Source: Ochromonas danica
Lineage: Eukaryota; Sar; Chrysophyceae; Chromulinales; Chromulinaceae
Direction: 5' to 3'
Assembly: GCA_015146655.1 (NCBI GenBank)
Contig: VKHL01000022.1
Coordinates: 124,001 to 188,000 of the forward strand
DNA length: 64,000 bases
In this document: one piece after another, positions 31,812 through 44,089 of the stretch
Position numbering within the stretch: position 1 is the first letter of the stretch
Layout: every line of letters begins with the position of its first letter
Position numbers and translations under genes: made by a program
The notes under the pieces: model-generated
Databases searched by the model: none
What the model saw: the letters and a program-made list of their open reading frames with translations, nothing else
What the model was told of the DNA's origin: nothing

Positions 31812-32800
31812 TGGCCACGGCAGGAGATGATCCATTGGAGATTGTCATGACATCATGACATGACATGCGCTGGTCTCATATGTTACTTGTATAGAGTTTT
31901 ACTGTAGATGCTACTATCATGTCATTATAATATATAATAGCTTAGAGAGTTCAAAAGGTGTTCGTTTGTTTGTTCAAATTCAATACCGCGCTGTCAATTA
32001 ATACTTACACATCGCCCAAGGCGTATCTAGACCCTAGAGAAAGAGAGTAAACACCACATCTTCTTCTCGGAGCAAACGAGTAAAACTCGACCGATCCTCT
32101 AACCTAACATTGACAGCTACAAGTATAAGATGAACACCTTGATATTCCCTGGAAGGATAGGCCGGTATTCACCAGTGAGTGACTCAGGCAATAACTCAGT
32201 CGAAGCTAAAGCCATGTCATCTATTAAAGCACACAAATAAATCACATCAAATAGAAATAGTCCGGGTGTGCAAGCATTCATGGAGGGGTGGTGGAGTAGT
32301 TAAAGCACACAGAGTGTTGATAGTATGTTTTTGTTCATCATCGGTTGTAGAGAGCCAAGGTATTCCGTTGATGATGCCCATCAGATAGTTGTGGAGAGAA
32401 ATGTACTTTACAAAAACAAACAATAGCTTGGTTAATAGGCAGGCCACATGATAGAGAGGATAAAAGAACGAAGGAGCAACACAGCGCAGGGGAAGCTGAG
32501 AGTTAGAAGATATACAAGAGAAGCACGGTTCACGAGAGGCAAAGGAAAAGATGACCAATCATCAGTTTCCAGCCTTATCTTCACTAAACAAGATCAAACA
32601 TAATGCGAAGGAAGACCATAACTCGCACTGTAGTGTATCCCACTTGGGCATTAGTATTAGGCAGAAGAAACTAATTCTCTGCCAAACGCAAGACAATACA
32701 AACGAAACGAAAGAGTATATATAGATAAGAAAAGTGGGCAGAGGGAACTGATTCTGGCGACGAGGAGGCTAACACAGGACAGACAACAAGCGTACTGTCC
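31812..32800. other. Intergenic region, convergent gene ends
   Basis: About 990 bp between the stops of two convergent genes. A TATAATATATAATAG tract follows CFAP57 (near 31925) and may carry polyadenylation signals. The 103-codon minus frame at 32247-32558 has no recognisable protein, unusual composition and no splice partner, so I leave it out. No RNA gene was recognised. Confidence 0.4.
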
Positions 32801-35800
32801 TTAAATCGGTTGTGTGGAGCCAGATTCGGAAGGAGGAGGATATGACGCTTCAGAGTGCATGTTAGTCAGGAAGGGCGGGGGAGCTCCATAACTAGAGCTT
32901 AGACTACCTGGTAAGCTATTGTGCATGTGATAATAGGGAGGTGGGGGAGGCCCACGTCCTCCGCCCTGTGGACCCCCTCCAGGATACATATGACGAGGAG
33001 GAGCAAACATAGGAGGCCCTGGATAGACTGGAATACCAGGATAAGGAGGCATTGGCATAGGCATCGCACCATTTCCACCACCCATATGAGGCATACCCAT
33101 GGGTGGCATTCCGGGCATTGGAGGACCATAAGAGCCAGGGCCGCCAGGACCGTGATCTGGAGGAGGACCGCGAGGCCCACACCCACGATGACCTCTTGGA
33201 CTATGAGGACCATGATGGCCACCATGTCCTCGGTGACCACCTCCATGGTTGAATCCCCCATGGTGAGGATGGCCACCATGAGGTGGAGGCATATGCATGT
33301 GAGGAGGACCATAAGGATAATAGTAGCCAGGTCCAGGAGGACTATTCGGCTCCTGGCCTGGAGAGCCACCCTCTCTACCACCTTCACCACCGGGTGAAGG
33401 AGGATCCATGAAGGGAGGTGGTGGTGGTCCTCCGGGGTAAGACATGGGCATTGCGATAAATGGAGGATAGGAACCATAGGGACTTTGGGCCATTCCCTCT
33501 GGAACACCTGAGAAAGATCCGGATGCATTATTTCCATTTGCAGTTGATCCATTACCTCCACCATTAGAATGGCCATTTGAAGCCCCACTGTTGTTAAATT
33601 TGGCCTTGTTGTGCTGCTTGTTCTGTTTGTTTTGAGCAAGTTGAGCTTCTTTCTGGGCTTGGGCCTGCAGCTGCAAAGAAATGGAATAAGGAGTGAAGAG
33701 ATATGCGGCATGACCAAAGCCACGTGCTAACAGAAGATCTTCATCGTCTATGCTCAAAAGTGGTGACTCTCCGAGGAGAGTGACCACAGGATTGAAGGGA
33801 TGCTCAGTGCCCATCTTCAACTCCGTAAAGCTGTTCAGCGAAACATCATTAGACAGAAATGGAAAACGTCGCAAAATAAAAATGTAGCAATTACCTTGAT
33901 CGTTCTATCGCTTTCTTCAATCCTCCAAACTGCTCCTTTAGCCTTCGTGACAAATTATTATCACAATTCAACAGAGCCTGCAGATTCTTTCCGATCTCTC
34001 CGACAGGCATTGGTCCTTTCTGCTTCCAAACAAAGTATGAGTGGTAAATCCCATCCACTCAAAGATATGCTGCTAACCTTGTTTAAGATAATTATAATGA
34101 GGTGTAGCAAAAGTTGCTGATCAATTTTTCCTCCCAAAGCTAGTTGACCATAGCTCAGCGCAAACTAAACAAGTGGACAAGCTAATGAGCAACATAAAGA
34201 AGAAAAAACTCGAAATCCGCTAACCTGTAAATCTCTGACAGCAACACTAAAGACGCAACTTGGTGTACTATCGCCTTTCTTATTCTCAATATATTGAGTC
34301 ATCTTCGTCAGATTTTCAATACCGCACTTGATGCACGTGTTGGCAAAGAGTTTGCGAACAATTTTGTTTGATTTCTCCAATACAGATTGCTGGTCAACAT
34401 CAGAGGGAAGAGACGTCGATGTTTTGCTCAATTCATCGCAGACAGACTGGAAATGCTTATATCCTTCATGCAAACCAGACACAAATGCCTCCAGTCCCAA
34501 TGCCTCAATAGGTGCGAGAAGATTGTGAGTGTTATCTACAGGGTCAATAAGATTGCATCGAGAAAACTCATATTCAGGATGAACTTCATTCCTCTTCCTC
34601 TCCTCCTCAGACACTCCATTAGTTGATGAAGCGCTATGCTCGTCAATAGAAGGTACCGCAGAAGGAGCAGTCTGACCCAATGTGTCTTGGGAACACGATA
34701 AGGAACTCGTCACAGTTGCATCACCCGCTTCTCCGACATGATCATTCGTTTCATGAACAGTCTGCCAATCAAGGTAATCACCGTGGGCTATATTGGAGAT
34801 ATTGAAAATTCTCTCGGGGAAGAATTTCTCTGTGTTCTTTGGCTGAATATTGTCAGAAATGTATACCAGAGATTTATCTTCAGCACGGAAAGCTGGACCT
34901 CTCACAGTCATCATAAGGTTGCACCAATCAAAGGAGCTATAATAGGCAAAGAATTGACCCAGTGCTTGAAGCGGGTGAGTGATCAAAGCACCTTTGGCAT
35001 TGAAGATGTATATCATGAGGACAGTTAAAGCCCAAGAAGAGAGACGCCCGTCCTTCACTCCCAGCAAGCTACCACCTCCATTAGTATAGCGAGCCGATTC
35101 AAACTGAAACCAAGCTTTCAATAAGAGAATGGATCTCTTGAATAAGTTATTCCTTCCCACAAAAGCATTTAACCTTTCGATCAAGACCTCCGTATAGATC
35201 GAATTCAGCTGATTGGTAGAGACAGTTACAGCAACATTATTGATCATGCTGCGAATCATCTTTATCTCATCGTTAACGAAGCTCACATTGCTCACAGAAA
35301 CCTTTTCCTCGTCATGATTTTCGTCATTAGGGCCGAACGCAGAAAGGCATAACGCTTCATTAATCTTAACGAACCAGCCGTCATCTGCCAATTTTGGAAC
35401 AAAGGCCGTACAATCAATCCCACTTTCAGGAAGGAAGGTGTGAGATACTAAACTGCCAATGGGGAAGAGTTGGCAGCCCAATGTAGTGCTCACAAGATCG
35501 CGAACGTACTTGAAGATAGTGTAACGAGAAACGATAGCTTCTTCAGATGGAGTAATAGCATCAACAATCACGTCGGCTATATTAGTCATAGAAGCAATCC
35601 AATTTGTCGACACCTCTGTGACAGTCGTACGAGACGGGTCCAAAATAGATTCCGATAAATCAGCCCCATAGAACTTGCTCTCCGCAGCATTGCATACAAA
35701 TTTAGCAGAGATGATAGGACTCTTTCTGCTGGGATGATAATCATAAGAGGGAAGTCGACGTGACTTTTCTGGTGTTTGTGACGATAGACCAATGTTCACC

Positions 35801-36913
35801 TTCTGCGCCAGCAGTTCATTGCTCAATCTAATGGCATCCTGCAGTTGCAAAGAAACGGCATATGCGCGCGCATCTTCAGGCTTAGGACTCACAGATGCTA
35901 AACGATCTGGTTGGGCCGCTAGATTGATGGCTCTGACAACCTCCTCCATCGGAAGGCTGTCTGCGCTTTGCTCGCTGTTGTCAGCATTGTCTTCGTCGCT
36001 TGACTCATGAGTCTGTTCTTGATATAAAACAGCATGTTCTTCGGTTAATTCACCACGTAATTGATGTGACAAATTTCCATCCACACCACTAAGAGAACGC
36101 AGAACAGAATTGGGAAGCTGCTGACTGGCCATTCCTGTTGCCTGTTGCAGAAAGATCATCTCCATTTGAGATAACCTGGCTTGGAGAACATTCACCTAAA
36201 ATATAAATATAAATATACATATTACATGAGAAACCACCTTAAAACAAGCAAAATTGATGAATTACAAGAGCTACCTACCTGCTTGCGAGCGACAGCAAGA
36301 TCGTCTGTTAACTTGGCGGTCTCTGTTTGGTTTGTAGTTTTCATCGAATTCAACATCTAAAAAGGACACGAATGTCAATGATTGGAAGCTGAACAAATGT
36401 CATTATACAAGTACTTACATCTTGTAAACGTCTCATTCGTTCAAAGTTCCAAATGAACGTCATAATATTTGACTCATCGTTTAAGAAGAGGACAAGATCA
36501 TTTCGAGTCCAAATTTGAGGCAATCGAATAAGTAAACTCAAATATTTCTCTAATTGATCTCTTCTTTGATCAACAATTTCAGGATCTGATGATGATCGCA
36601 AGTATCGCTTCGGGGGAAGTGGAGGAAATCGTAAGTTAGGATGATGCTTACGTAATTCTCGATCCAAATAGTAAAAATCACGATATCTACGTTTAATCGT
36701 CCATGCACGTAATGGTGTGGTAACTCGAATCACATAGACAGTATGATCTTGATTTTGTTCAGTTTGTGGGATAGAAATTCTTGTTGTTGAGCATTCTACA
36801 GAACGACGACGAGACGAGGTACGATCTTCTCCTGAATCAGCCCAGGATGGTTTATAATTACTATCTTCATCATCAATAGTAGACTCAACAGAAATCATAC
36901 GAGGTGCTGACAT
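32801..36913 (-). CDS. PX domain - coiled coil - PAP/OAS1-like nucleotidyltransferase - LOTUS-like domain fusion protein
   Basis: Exons 36913-36419, 36356-36279, 36195-34225, 34164-34078, 34019-33895 and 33830-32801 (all GT-AG, frame kept) give about 1261 residues. Residues 45-147 are a PX domain (RRYRDF at 75-80, PPLPPKRYL, then DQRRDQLEKYL), which binds phosphoinositides on endosomal membranes. Residues 165-215 form a coiled coil. Residues about 385-680 resemble plant/protist PAP/OAS1-type proteins (GCQLFPIGSLVSHTFLPESG, IDCTAF, LLKAWFQFE, later RCNLIDPVDNTHNLLAPIEA). The usual DID catalytic pair reads GID, so the first Asp is missing and activity is doubtful. Residues about 878-950 look like a LOTUS/OST-HTH domain (GPMPVGEIGKNLQALLN, FGGLKKAIE, EHPFNP), an RNA- or protein-binding module. 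The last ~270 residues are Gly/Pro/His/Met-rich. Inferred role: RNA handling at a membrane. Confidence 0.8.
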
Positions 36914-37869
36914 AGTAAAAATTTATAAATATCACACCTAAAAGATTATACGAAGAAGACAGAACGAACGAGGTGCAAAGAGAGAGAGTGAGAAAACCAA
37001 AACAGAAAATTATTTCTAATTTCAAAGTCAAGTAGTCTTCAAATACAAGACAATTCTATATTACTTCAGATCAAGTTAAGATGAAAATCAAAGAAGCAAG
37101 AAAGAGGGTCTCCTAGAGCACTTCAATCCAGACAATCAATCTTCCTGCTATTGATTTCTACGGCCAGACCGTCACAGTGAGACCCGCAGGACAGAGTGGC
37201 GGACAGGGACACCCAACCACCTTCCCGGATACGGGATCCTCAAAGATCGCTCGTTTTTCAGGTGTGTTTTTCAAGGGAAACGAGCTTCCAAAAGTGTGTT
37301 TTCAAGGGAAACGAGCTTCCAAAAGTGTTTTTTCATCCTCTACTGTGATCATTCTCTTGACAATCACGAAATGTGATGTCTAGGAAGGAAACGATCGCAT
37401 TCTGCGAGAATATTGCTAACATAAGTTTCTTAACTGTTAGGTATTCAGTAAAATAGGCAAAATTTTCGCTTCCTTTGTATTCATCTTTTATTTTCTTTCA
37501 AATCAATGATATGTCAGAACAACTGCGCGGACCAACGCCTCCCTCATCATCTCACCAGGAAGAGAAGTTTCATCCTCTTGCATGAAGAGCCACGCAGTAT
37601 TTAATATGCAAAAATGGCTTAAGAAACATGACTGCTTGTTTCCTACTACACAGAGTATTCGCCACCAATAAAGAAAAGTACCACAAAGTAATATACAGAA
37701 ATAACACGCGAAGGTCAAGGGCAAAAAAAGGAACGATTCAATCGTTATGGTAAATAGTTTTTTTGTATTGAGAGAAAGTGAGTTTGAATGTAAAATGGTA
37801 GAAGGGCAAAATGGCTGTGGGTGTGGTTGAGCAGTGCAGAGGAGACACACAAAGTGTGCGTTTCTCTTG
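36914..37869. other. Intergenic region with a short tandem repeat
   Basis: About 955 bp between the start of the PX fusion gene and the stop of the small membrane-protein gene. No gene is supported. The 115-codon minus frame at 37503-37850 has a hydrophobic but non-family-like translation. It contains two tandem 31-bp units (37268-37298 and 37299-37329). The first ~170 bp are probably the promoter and leader of the PX gene. Confidence 0.45.
37268..37329 (+). repeat. Two tandem 31-bp units
   Basis: The unit begins TTTTCAAGGGAAACGAGC and ends AAAAGTGT. The two copies differ by one base at the end. They lie in gene-free DNA upstream of the PX fusion gene. Confidence 0.85.
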
Positions 37870-38157
37870 TCAGGACGCTTTCAGAAGTTTTGCCACAGGA
37901 AGATGATCTGGACGTGAGAACAGTGGTGACTCGCCTTTTCCACTCGTATAGTGTTTGGCATTGAGAAGAGACGGGAAGGAACTTTCACTTTCGTATTCTC
38001 TAGTGAAGGCAGCGTCTGCTTCATCAATGGCAAAGTTATGACCCGTTCCTATGATTTTATCACAGCATTCTGTCGTACAATCAATACACTTTGGATAGAA
38101 CCATAAACCAATTATCCATCCTGTTATTGTTAGTGCACCCACCACAGCTTCTATCAT
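37870..38157 (-). CDS. Small single-pass membrane protein, unknown function
   Basis: From ATG 38157 the frame encodes 95 residues (a GTG-initiated version is 11 residues longer). One transmembrane segment near the N-terminus (VVGALTITGWIIGLWFYP) is followed by a Cys cluster (CIDCTTECC) and a polar tail ending PDHLPVAKLLKAS. It looks like a type II or tail-out membrane protein. No family recognised. Support is modest: clean frame, coherent membrane topology, and a position between larger genes with no competing frame. An upstream exon is possible. Confidence 0.45.
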   Translation of the reverse strand: MIEAVVGALTITGWIIGLWFYPKCIDCTTECCDKIIGTGHNFAIDEADAAFTREYESESSFPSLLNAKHYTSGKGESPLFSRPDHLPVAKLLKAS

Positions 38158-38577
38158 ATCCTGGAATTTCTCACTATTTCTTTTTTTCACTTATTTCCCT
38201 AAAAATAATGAAGTGTTGGAATATTGAGAATGAAAGAGGAAGTGAAGGGAGGAAAGAATATGGAATTGCTGCAATTGAGGTTGACTCTGACTCTGATTTG
38301 TTCGTTTCTCTTTCTCTCTCCTCAGTCAGGCAACAGTCTCTTTGTCTGTCTGTCTTCTGGTTTTGCTCTGTGTGGGCGTTGGGTTGGCTTCTGTTGAAGG
38401 CTGTGGGCCACAAGTTGAAATGGCCAACCCTTGCCAGCCCGCCTTTTCAACACCACGTTGCCCTAAGATCTTCAACTTCACAACAACGCGTTCTTCCAAT
38501 TTCCAAACTTTCTCAGCAACGTAATAATATTAACTTAATAAGAACAATAGGGAAAGGGCCCGAAGGATGAATTGGGG

Positions 38578-39985
38578 ATGAAGTGGAAGTTCGATTGGAA
38601 CTTCTATGAGAGCCAGAGTTTTCGATTGATATCTCTTTTTATTCATTTCTCTTTATTAGCATCTTATACAGTAATACAGGGAAATACCTTCTCCTCTTCT
38701 TCCATTGTCATGAAATCTTCCCCCACAGAGAATGATGCAATATTGCATGATCCCACTACTATATCCAGTCCCCTCCCACCTAAGATCATTGTCGGTTATG
38801 CGAATTGGAATCAATGTGATGATAAGATCATTCAAGCCGTGAAAGATGGGGTCAATGTTGTTATATGGTTCTCTATCAATCTCTCTACAGACCAAAACAC
38901 GGAAGGTCATCCTCCAATCATCACCAATGGGCCTGACATGGACTGTGTAGCAGAGAAAGTCCGTATTATCCGTGATGAACTAAAGCTTCCTTGTGTGCAT
39001 TTAATCTCAATTGGTGGATGGAACTCACCACATCCAGATACAACTCATTCAGCAGATGTCATGTTTCAGGCTTGGCATCATTGGAATCGTCATCATATAG
39101 CACGACCTGAGAAAGGCTTCCATGGGTTTGATGGGATTGACTGGGATATTGAAGGTAATGACACTCCTTCCTCCCCCTATAACACCTTCAGTGTGCCCTG
39201 TCTGGATCTCATGGGTCGCTTCTCTCAACTCGCCAAAGCTACGGGATATCTTGTTGCCATGGCACCTGCTGAATCCTATCTTGATCCATCTATCCCATTA
39301 TTTGATCGGAGTTTATTACATGAATATGAGGAATGGAAAGGTCATATCCCAACCTTTGCTTACCATGGTCGAAATGTCTATGCCTATCTACTGGCCCGCT
39401 ATGGCGTAACTTCACTTGCTGCTTCTGATCACAATACAATTCCACTTGAAGTGGAAACTTTCGATTTTATTACTATTCAATTTTATGAAGGCTATTCTCA
39501 TCTTTTATATCGATTATCTCATGGTAATCAAGAGGTGGAAGAAGAAGTTGAGAGAGTGGTTCGTCGACTAGTTGATGGATGGTCCTTGAACTTCTCTGTA
39601 GATTCTGAATTGGACTATCCCACTGAAGAATTGATTAGAATAGCTCCTGAGAGACTCGTTATTGGCCTAGCGAATGGATGGGCTGGAGATGGAAAGTTTC
39701 TCTTGCTTTCAACTGATCAGGTGAGGTCTATTTAGCATTATTCTCATGGTGCTGTAGTTGACATTATTTCGATCTTTGCTGTAGATTGAGAGTGTCTACC
39801 AGCATTTAATAAAGAAAAATATGTCAATTCGTGGATTTGCCTTCTGGAATATCCTGGACGAAGGGCAGACGTCAAAACAGTTCCCCAATCAACCAGTCTT
39901 CATGGCAAGAGGATTAAATAGGTTCTTGAACATAAGGCCAAAAGAAATCACTTCTGAAGTCTCTGTAGCAAGGGAAGAACTATGA
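38578..39985 (+). CDS. GH18 family glycoside hydrolase (chitinase-like), secreted or membrane anchored
   Basis: Exons 38578-39720 and 39785-39985 (64-bp intron) give about 447 residues from ATG 38578. A hydrophobic segment at residues ~17-35 (FRLISLFIHFSLLASYTV) is a signal peptide or anchor. Seen: barrel strand KIIVGYANWNQC, the SIGGW strand motif, and the catalytic DxxDxDxE in FDGIDWDIEG (D185, D188, D190, proton donor E192), then ITIQFYEGY and, in exon 2, RGFAFWNILDE. The catalytic glutamate is present, so hydrolysis of chitin or related N-acetylglucosamine polymers is likely. Bacterial and amoebal GH18 enzymes share this layout. The substrate might be food (fungal or arthropod chitin) or the organism's own wall; the sequence does not decide. 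Confidence 0.85.
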
Positions 39986-40116
39986 ACGAATGATTTCTTT
40001 TCATACATTAAAATTTGTAAAAAAAATGATAATTACAGGTTAGATAGACTCCTGTGTTGCAAGGCCATTGTCTCATGAATAGGCGAACATCAGTCTTTCC
40101 TCCTCCCGCCAAGCTG

Positions 40117-43100
40117 TCATATAGATCCATCCAGCAAGGTTTGCAACACATCAAAAAATCCAGAAGATGCACCGACTAATTGGCGATGCACTTCTTCAAC
40201 AGTTATAACTAGTGGGCGATAGCGTACCAGATCTATCGCCGCTTCTTCGATTTCTCTTTCTCTAGCTGTAATGTGATAAGACAGCTCTTTTAATAGCTGG
40301 AAAGTGATCGTAAAGAGGTCACATGCTTCTCCCATGCGTTTATCGTTTAGACTTCTTTGTTTTCCTTTGCCGTTACTCTCTTCCGTAGTGGCAGCGAGAG
40401 AATCGCCCTCTTCTTCGATAACTATTAGACCATCGGCGCTCGGGAGAGGAGGTACATGACTCAGATCATCCTCTCGTAATTTGTGCCCTCTTCCATATAG
40501 AGCATAGTCACTCAATGCATAATCAAAATATGCAAATTGATGGTAGTTTGGGTCTCCTGCATAAGCTAGGACAGGATAGAGATGAAGAAAATTGGCCGAA
40601 GCAGCAACACGAATCGACAACGCTGTAAGGTTTGACCACAACTTTCGATGTGCTAACCAACGAGCCGCAGTGATGATATCACCAGAAATTAGACAACATT
40701 TTACGATATCCTCCACAGTTGAAGATGAACTCAGTGGTTGTCGAAGTGAAGCCACTGATTGTGCCAGGATGGCTTCATGGGATGCTTTCAAAAAGCTGTG
40801 ATAAATCTGACTTCTATCCATTTGCTGTACAATGAAAGGCAAGGGAGGAATAGAGTTACTTGGTGTGATTTCTGATTGATTTTGATAATTGTGCGGGATT
40901 GACGCTAGAAGAGAATGCTGCTCTGGATGGGGATAAGGCGAGATAGCGGCTCCACGAAAAGATTGACGCAAAACTGTAAAAAACCACTCCCATTTCTGTG
41001 AAATTTCAGTCGTGTTTTGGGGAATGACTAAGTGTGAACTTGGGGGCTCTTCTCTCTTGCTGGAAGATGTTGCAGAGAAAGTAGAAGCTGCAGGAGGAGA
41101 TGTTGTTGAGCGTCTGCGAGAAAGCGCTTGATAATAGGCCTCTCTTCCTCCTCCTTCCTCTCCCAAGATCATCAGGCAAATGACTTCTTCTAGCGCAGTA
41201 AAAATCTCGTATAGAGTTTGAGATCGGTCACTGGCGAATGAAAGATGAAGGAATAGCAATCGCAACAGAGCACCACCAAAACCGTCTTCCTTCGCCTCGT
41301 GTTCGTCTTGCTTCAATTGATAGACGACTTCTGCCAAAAGCCATGGATCAATTAACTTTGCCAAGACAGTTTGCCAGTCTACTGATGGGCCGGAAGGCTG
41401 CAAGGTGATGACATCCAGATTATCCCAAGGACTTTTGCTTTCCCAGCTTGTTTCATTGCCTCCGTTGCAACTAAGATGATTGTCCGCATCCTCTGGTGTA
41501 GAAATAGAAGAACTTACATATGAAAACAACGAGGTCTCATAAAAGTCGTCATCAGGATACTCCTCCTCTTTCAAGCTCTCCATGAACTGCTTCAGTTCTT
41601 CTTCGTTTACCTTGATACTCAATTCATCATTTTCCTCATCGATTCCATCCATCTCGACAGCGATTAGATAATCGTCGTAATTGATGTTGCTAGTGGCAAG
41701 AGGAGAAGAAGAGGGCTTAGGTAACAAACCGGCATGCTGCAGGCAATTATGCAGGAGCTGCTCAAAAGAAGTCATTGTTGGTTCCTCTTCCTCCAAGTCA
41801 TCATGATACCCAGGCATAACATCTGCAAGACTTTTGACTCCACCACCTCTAGTAGGGGGAGGGGGTAAAAAGGCCTGTTCTGACATATTCTGTGTTTCTT
41901 GCGCCGGGGCCACAGCATTCCCTCCCAGATAATTCTCAAACAAAGCATCCAATAACTAGCCCAAAAAGCACGAAATACACCAATAAAGAAAGAAAGGTAA
42001 TTAAGAAAGAGTTGAAAGCAATCGCACCTGATGAGACATGAAAAGATCGGAAGAAGTGGAAGAAGAGATGTCCAATTGTAAGCTGAGCAACTTGCTATCA
42101 GCTCCTAATAATAGGACAGGCAGCTGGGAAATTCTACGTCGGTTTAGTCCCATACTAGCGTCTTCACTTTGAATACAGCGAAGACAAGTTGACTCCAACG
42201 GGAGTGCACGTTGAAGATCTGCTAGAGAGAGGGAGAGAGGGAGCGGAACTTGAAGTGAAGCCACGGCATCCCCCGGACTGCCTTCGGGCAGAACATCTTC
42301 AGAGTTCAAGCTTCTTCGCTCTTTCTTTTTTTCAATCACTTTCCAACGTAATATTTTCAATCGTTCGACATGAAAAGGTGATGCTTGAGAAGCAGGAGTT
42401 GGAAGATGAAGGAGGAAATGAACAGATTGAGAAGAAGCAGAAGGTCCTCGGCAGTTATCAAACAGAAAGAGTCGATCTCCATCCTCTACTCGAGATCGAG
42501 ACAATGCCTGAGGCAAAGTACTATGAGCTATTACAGATAACACACCATATAGACAGCTGATCTTCACCAAGCGGGTCGTAACTTTGTCGATAGTGGACTG
42601 TCGAGCTTTGGAAGTTATGGTTAATAAACTGAATGATGATGTTATCGAATAATTTCTTCCAAAGCCAACTGTGCTACCATTAGAAAACTTGGATGGCGAA
42701 GCATCTGTTACAGATATCTTTGGAATCCATTTCACTTCTAATATCTCCTCGGAGGCCGTATTCCCAGCTTTCCACCCCATCAACTCTTTCAATGACCCTC
42801 TCACAAGCTTACCAAGGTCATAAGAATTAACAGAGAGGAAAATCTCTCCCTCCATGCTCTGCTCCAGTGTCCAGAGGCGATGATTATCATATGTTAATCC
42901 TAACAGACGATGCAACCGATAGAGTGTCAATCCAGCAGTTACTTCCAACTTAGGTTGATCCGTGTTTTGATCACTTATTCCATTTTCACCATTGGTGTGA
43001 TGAATAGAAAGGATGCTCTGCTTCACTAGAATAGGTTCGACAACTGGGGTACCATCTTCCACTGCTGTAGATGATGGTGAAGATGAATGATCAATTCCTG

Positions 43101-43629
43101 GTATTCGACTGGATACGGCGGCAGAGGACGAAGGATGAGATGACGATGATGAAGATGATGATGATTCCAAATAAAAAATACGATGAATAGCTAAATCCAT
43201 ATTTAAATACAAAATCTCTCGATTATCTTGAATTTGTAAAGGTTGTTTCAAGTTGACTTGGGTAATAAGATCATATTGATGACCACGAATAGGATCATCA
43301 TGATACCATAGATAACATGTGAGGTCTGATAGGATAACCACTGTATACTTAGCTACACTATCCCATTGACAAAGACGATTTGTCCAAGGATAGTGCCGTG
43401 TTTTATTGGTTAATAAATTCGTCACTGTAGATCCTATAGAGAGACAGAATCTTGATCCATGAGTTAAGATCACAAGGAAATGTAAATCATCGAGAAAGCG
43501 AATAGCGTGAACAATGGAGGAAGAGGTAGAAGAAGAAGAGGAAGGAGGACCCCTAGTGCCTTTGGTGGTGGTGGTCTTCTCGAAGGTATTCTCTCCTAAG
43601 TCATGTAAGACACAATGAATTGAATTCAT
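40117..43629 (-). CDS. Large protein of unknown function, possible beta-propeller plus alpha-helical scaffold
   Basis: Two exons, 43629-42028 and 41955-40117, joined by a 72-bp intron, give about 1146 residues from ATG 43629 (the longer frame starts with TTG). The first ~530 residues contain beta-strand-rich units reminiscent of a WD-like propeller (IRFLDDLHFLVILTHGSRF, LTCYLWYHDD, LYLNMDLAIHRIFYLE), broken by poly-Ser. After an acidic linker, the C-terminal half is helical. A propeller followed by helices is common in vesicle-coat, nucleoporin and kinetochore scaffolds, but I cannot name a family. No transmembrane segment or catalytic motif is visible. It is divergent from the TRAF-zinc-finger gene across a 295-bp gap. 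Confidence 0.7.
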
Positions 43630-43924
43630 ATCGAACAAGTGAGAAGAGAAGATGGAAGAACTTCTAGATACACTTTTTTCAGTTTAATTTTCACTTCCCT
43701 TCTTCCTTCCTTCAACTGCTTTCACTCAAACAACAAAGATTCTCTTTCAGCATTCATCTAAAACTCCAAAATCTGGATTTTCCTCGAAATCGATGTTTTC
43801 GATGTTTCCACGTCAACACAACAATAATTGAGAAACTGTCACTCACCTGCTTGCACAGTATAATTGATGAATTGAAAAAGAAAAGAAAAGAAATAAATTC
43901 CAGAAGAAAGACAAAAGAGCATCA
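43630..43924. promoter_or_regulatory. Divergent promoter region
   Basis: 295 bp between the divergent ATGs at 43629 (minus) and 43925 (plus). It has pyrimidine-rich tracts close to 43680-43730 and an A/G run just before 43925. No specific element can be named. Confidence 0.4.
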
Positions 43925-44057
43925 ATGGAACTTTCTCCTCGATCAAAACTGCTAACCCAGTTGGCAGTTGTTGACAGGTAGGTATTCCTCCTCTCTCTCT
44001 ACTTCTCTCTACCTCTATCTACCTCTCTCTGTCACCTCATTGATTGCCCTCTTTCTA

Positions 44058-44089
<32 letters not shown>

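Noticed and set aside
32247-32558. 103-codon minus frame in the CFAP57/PX-gene gap
   Set aside because: No motif, no splice partner, and composition unlike neighbours' coding DNA.
37268-37329. CRISPR-like array
   Set aside because: Only two directly adjacent 31-bp units with no spacers; a simple tandem duplication in a eukaryotic genome.
37503-37850. 115-codon hydrophobic minus frame
   Set aside because: Hydrophobicity arises from T/A-rich intergenic DNA; no family likeness.
38091-38570. 159-codon plus frame before the GH18 gene
   Set aside because: Overlaps the small membrane-protein gene on the other strand and does not join the GH18 frame by a credible intron.
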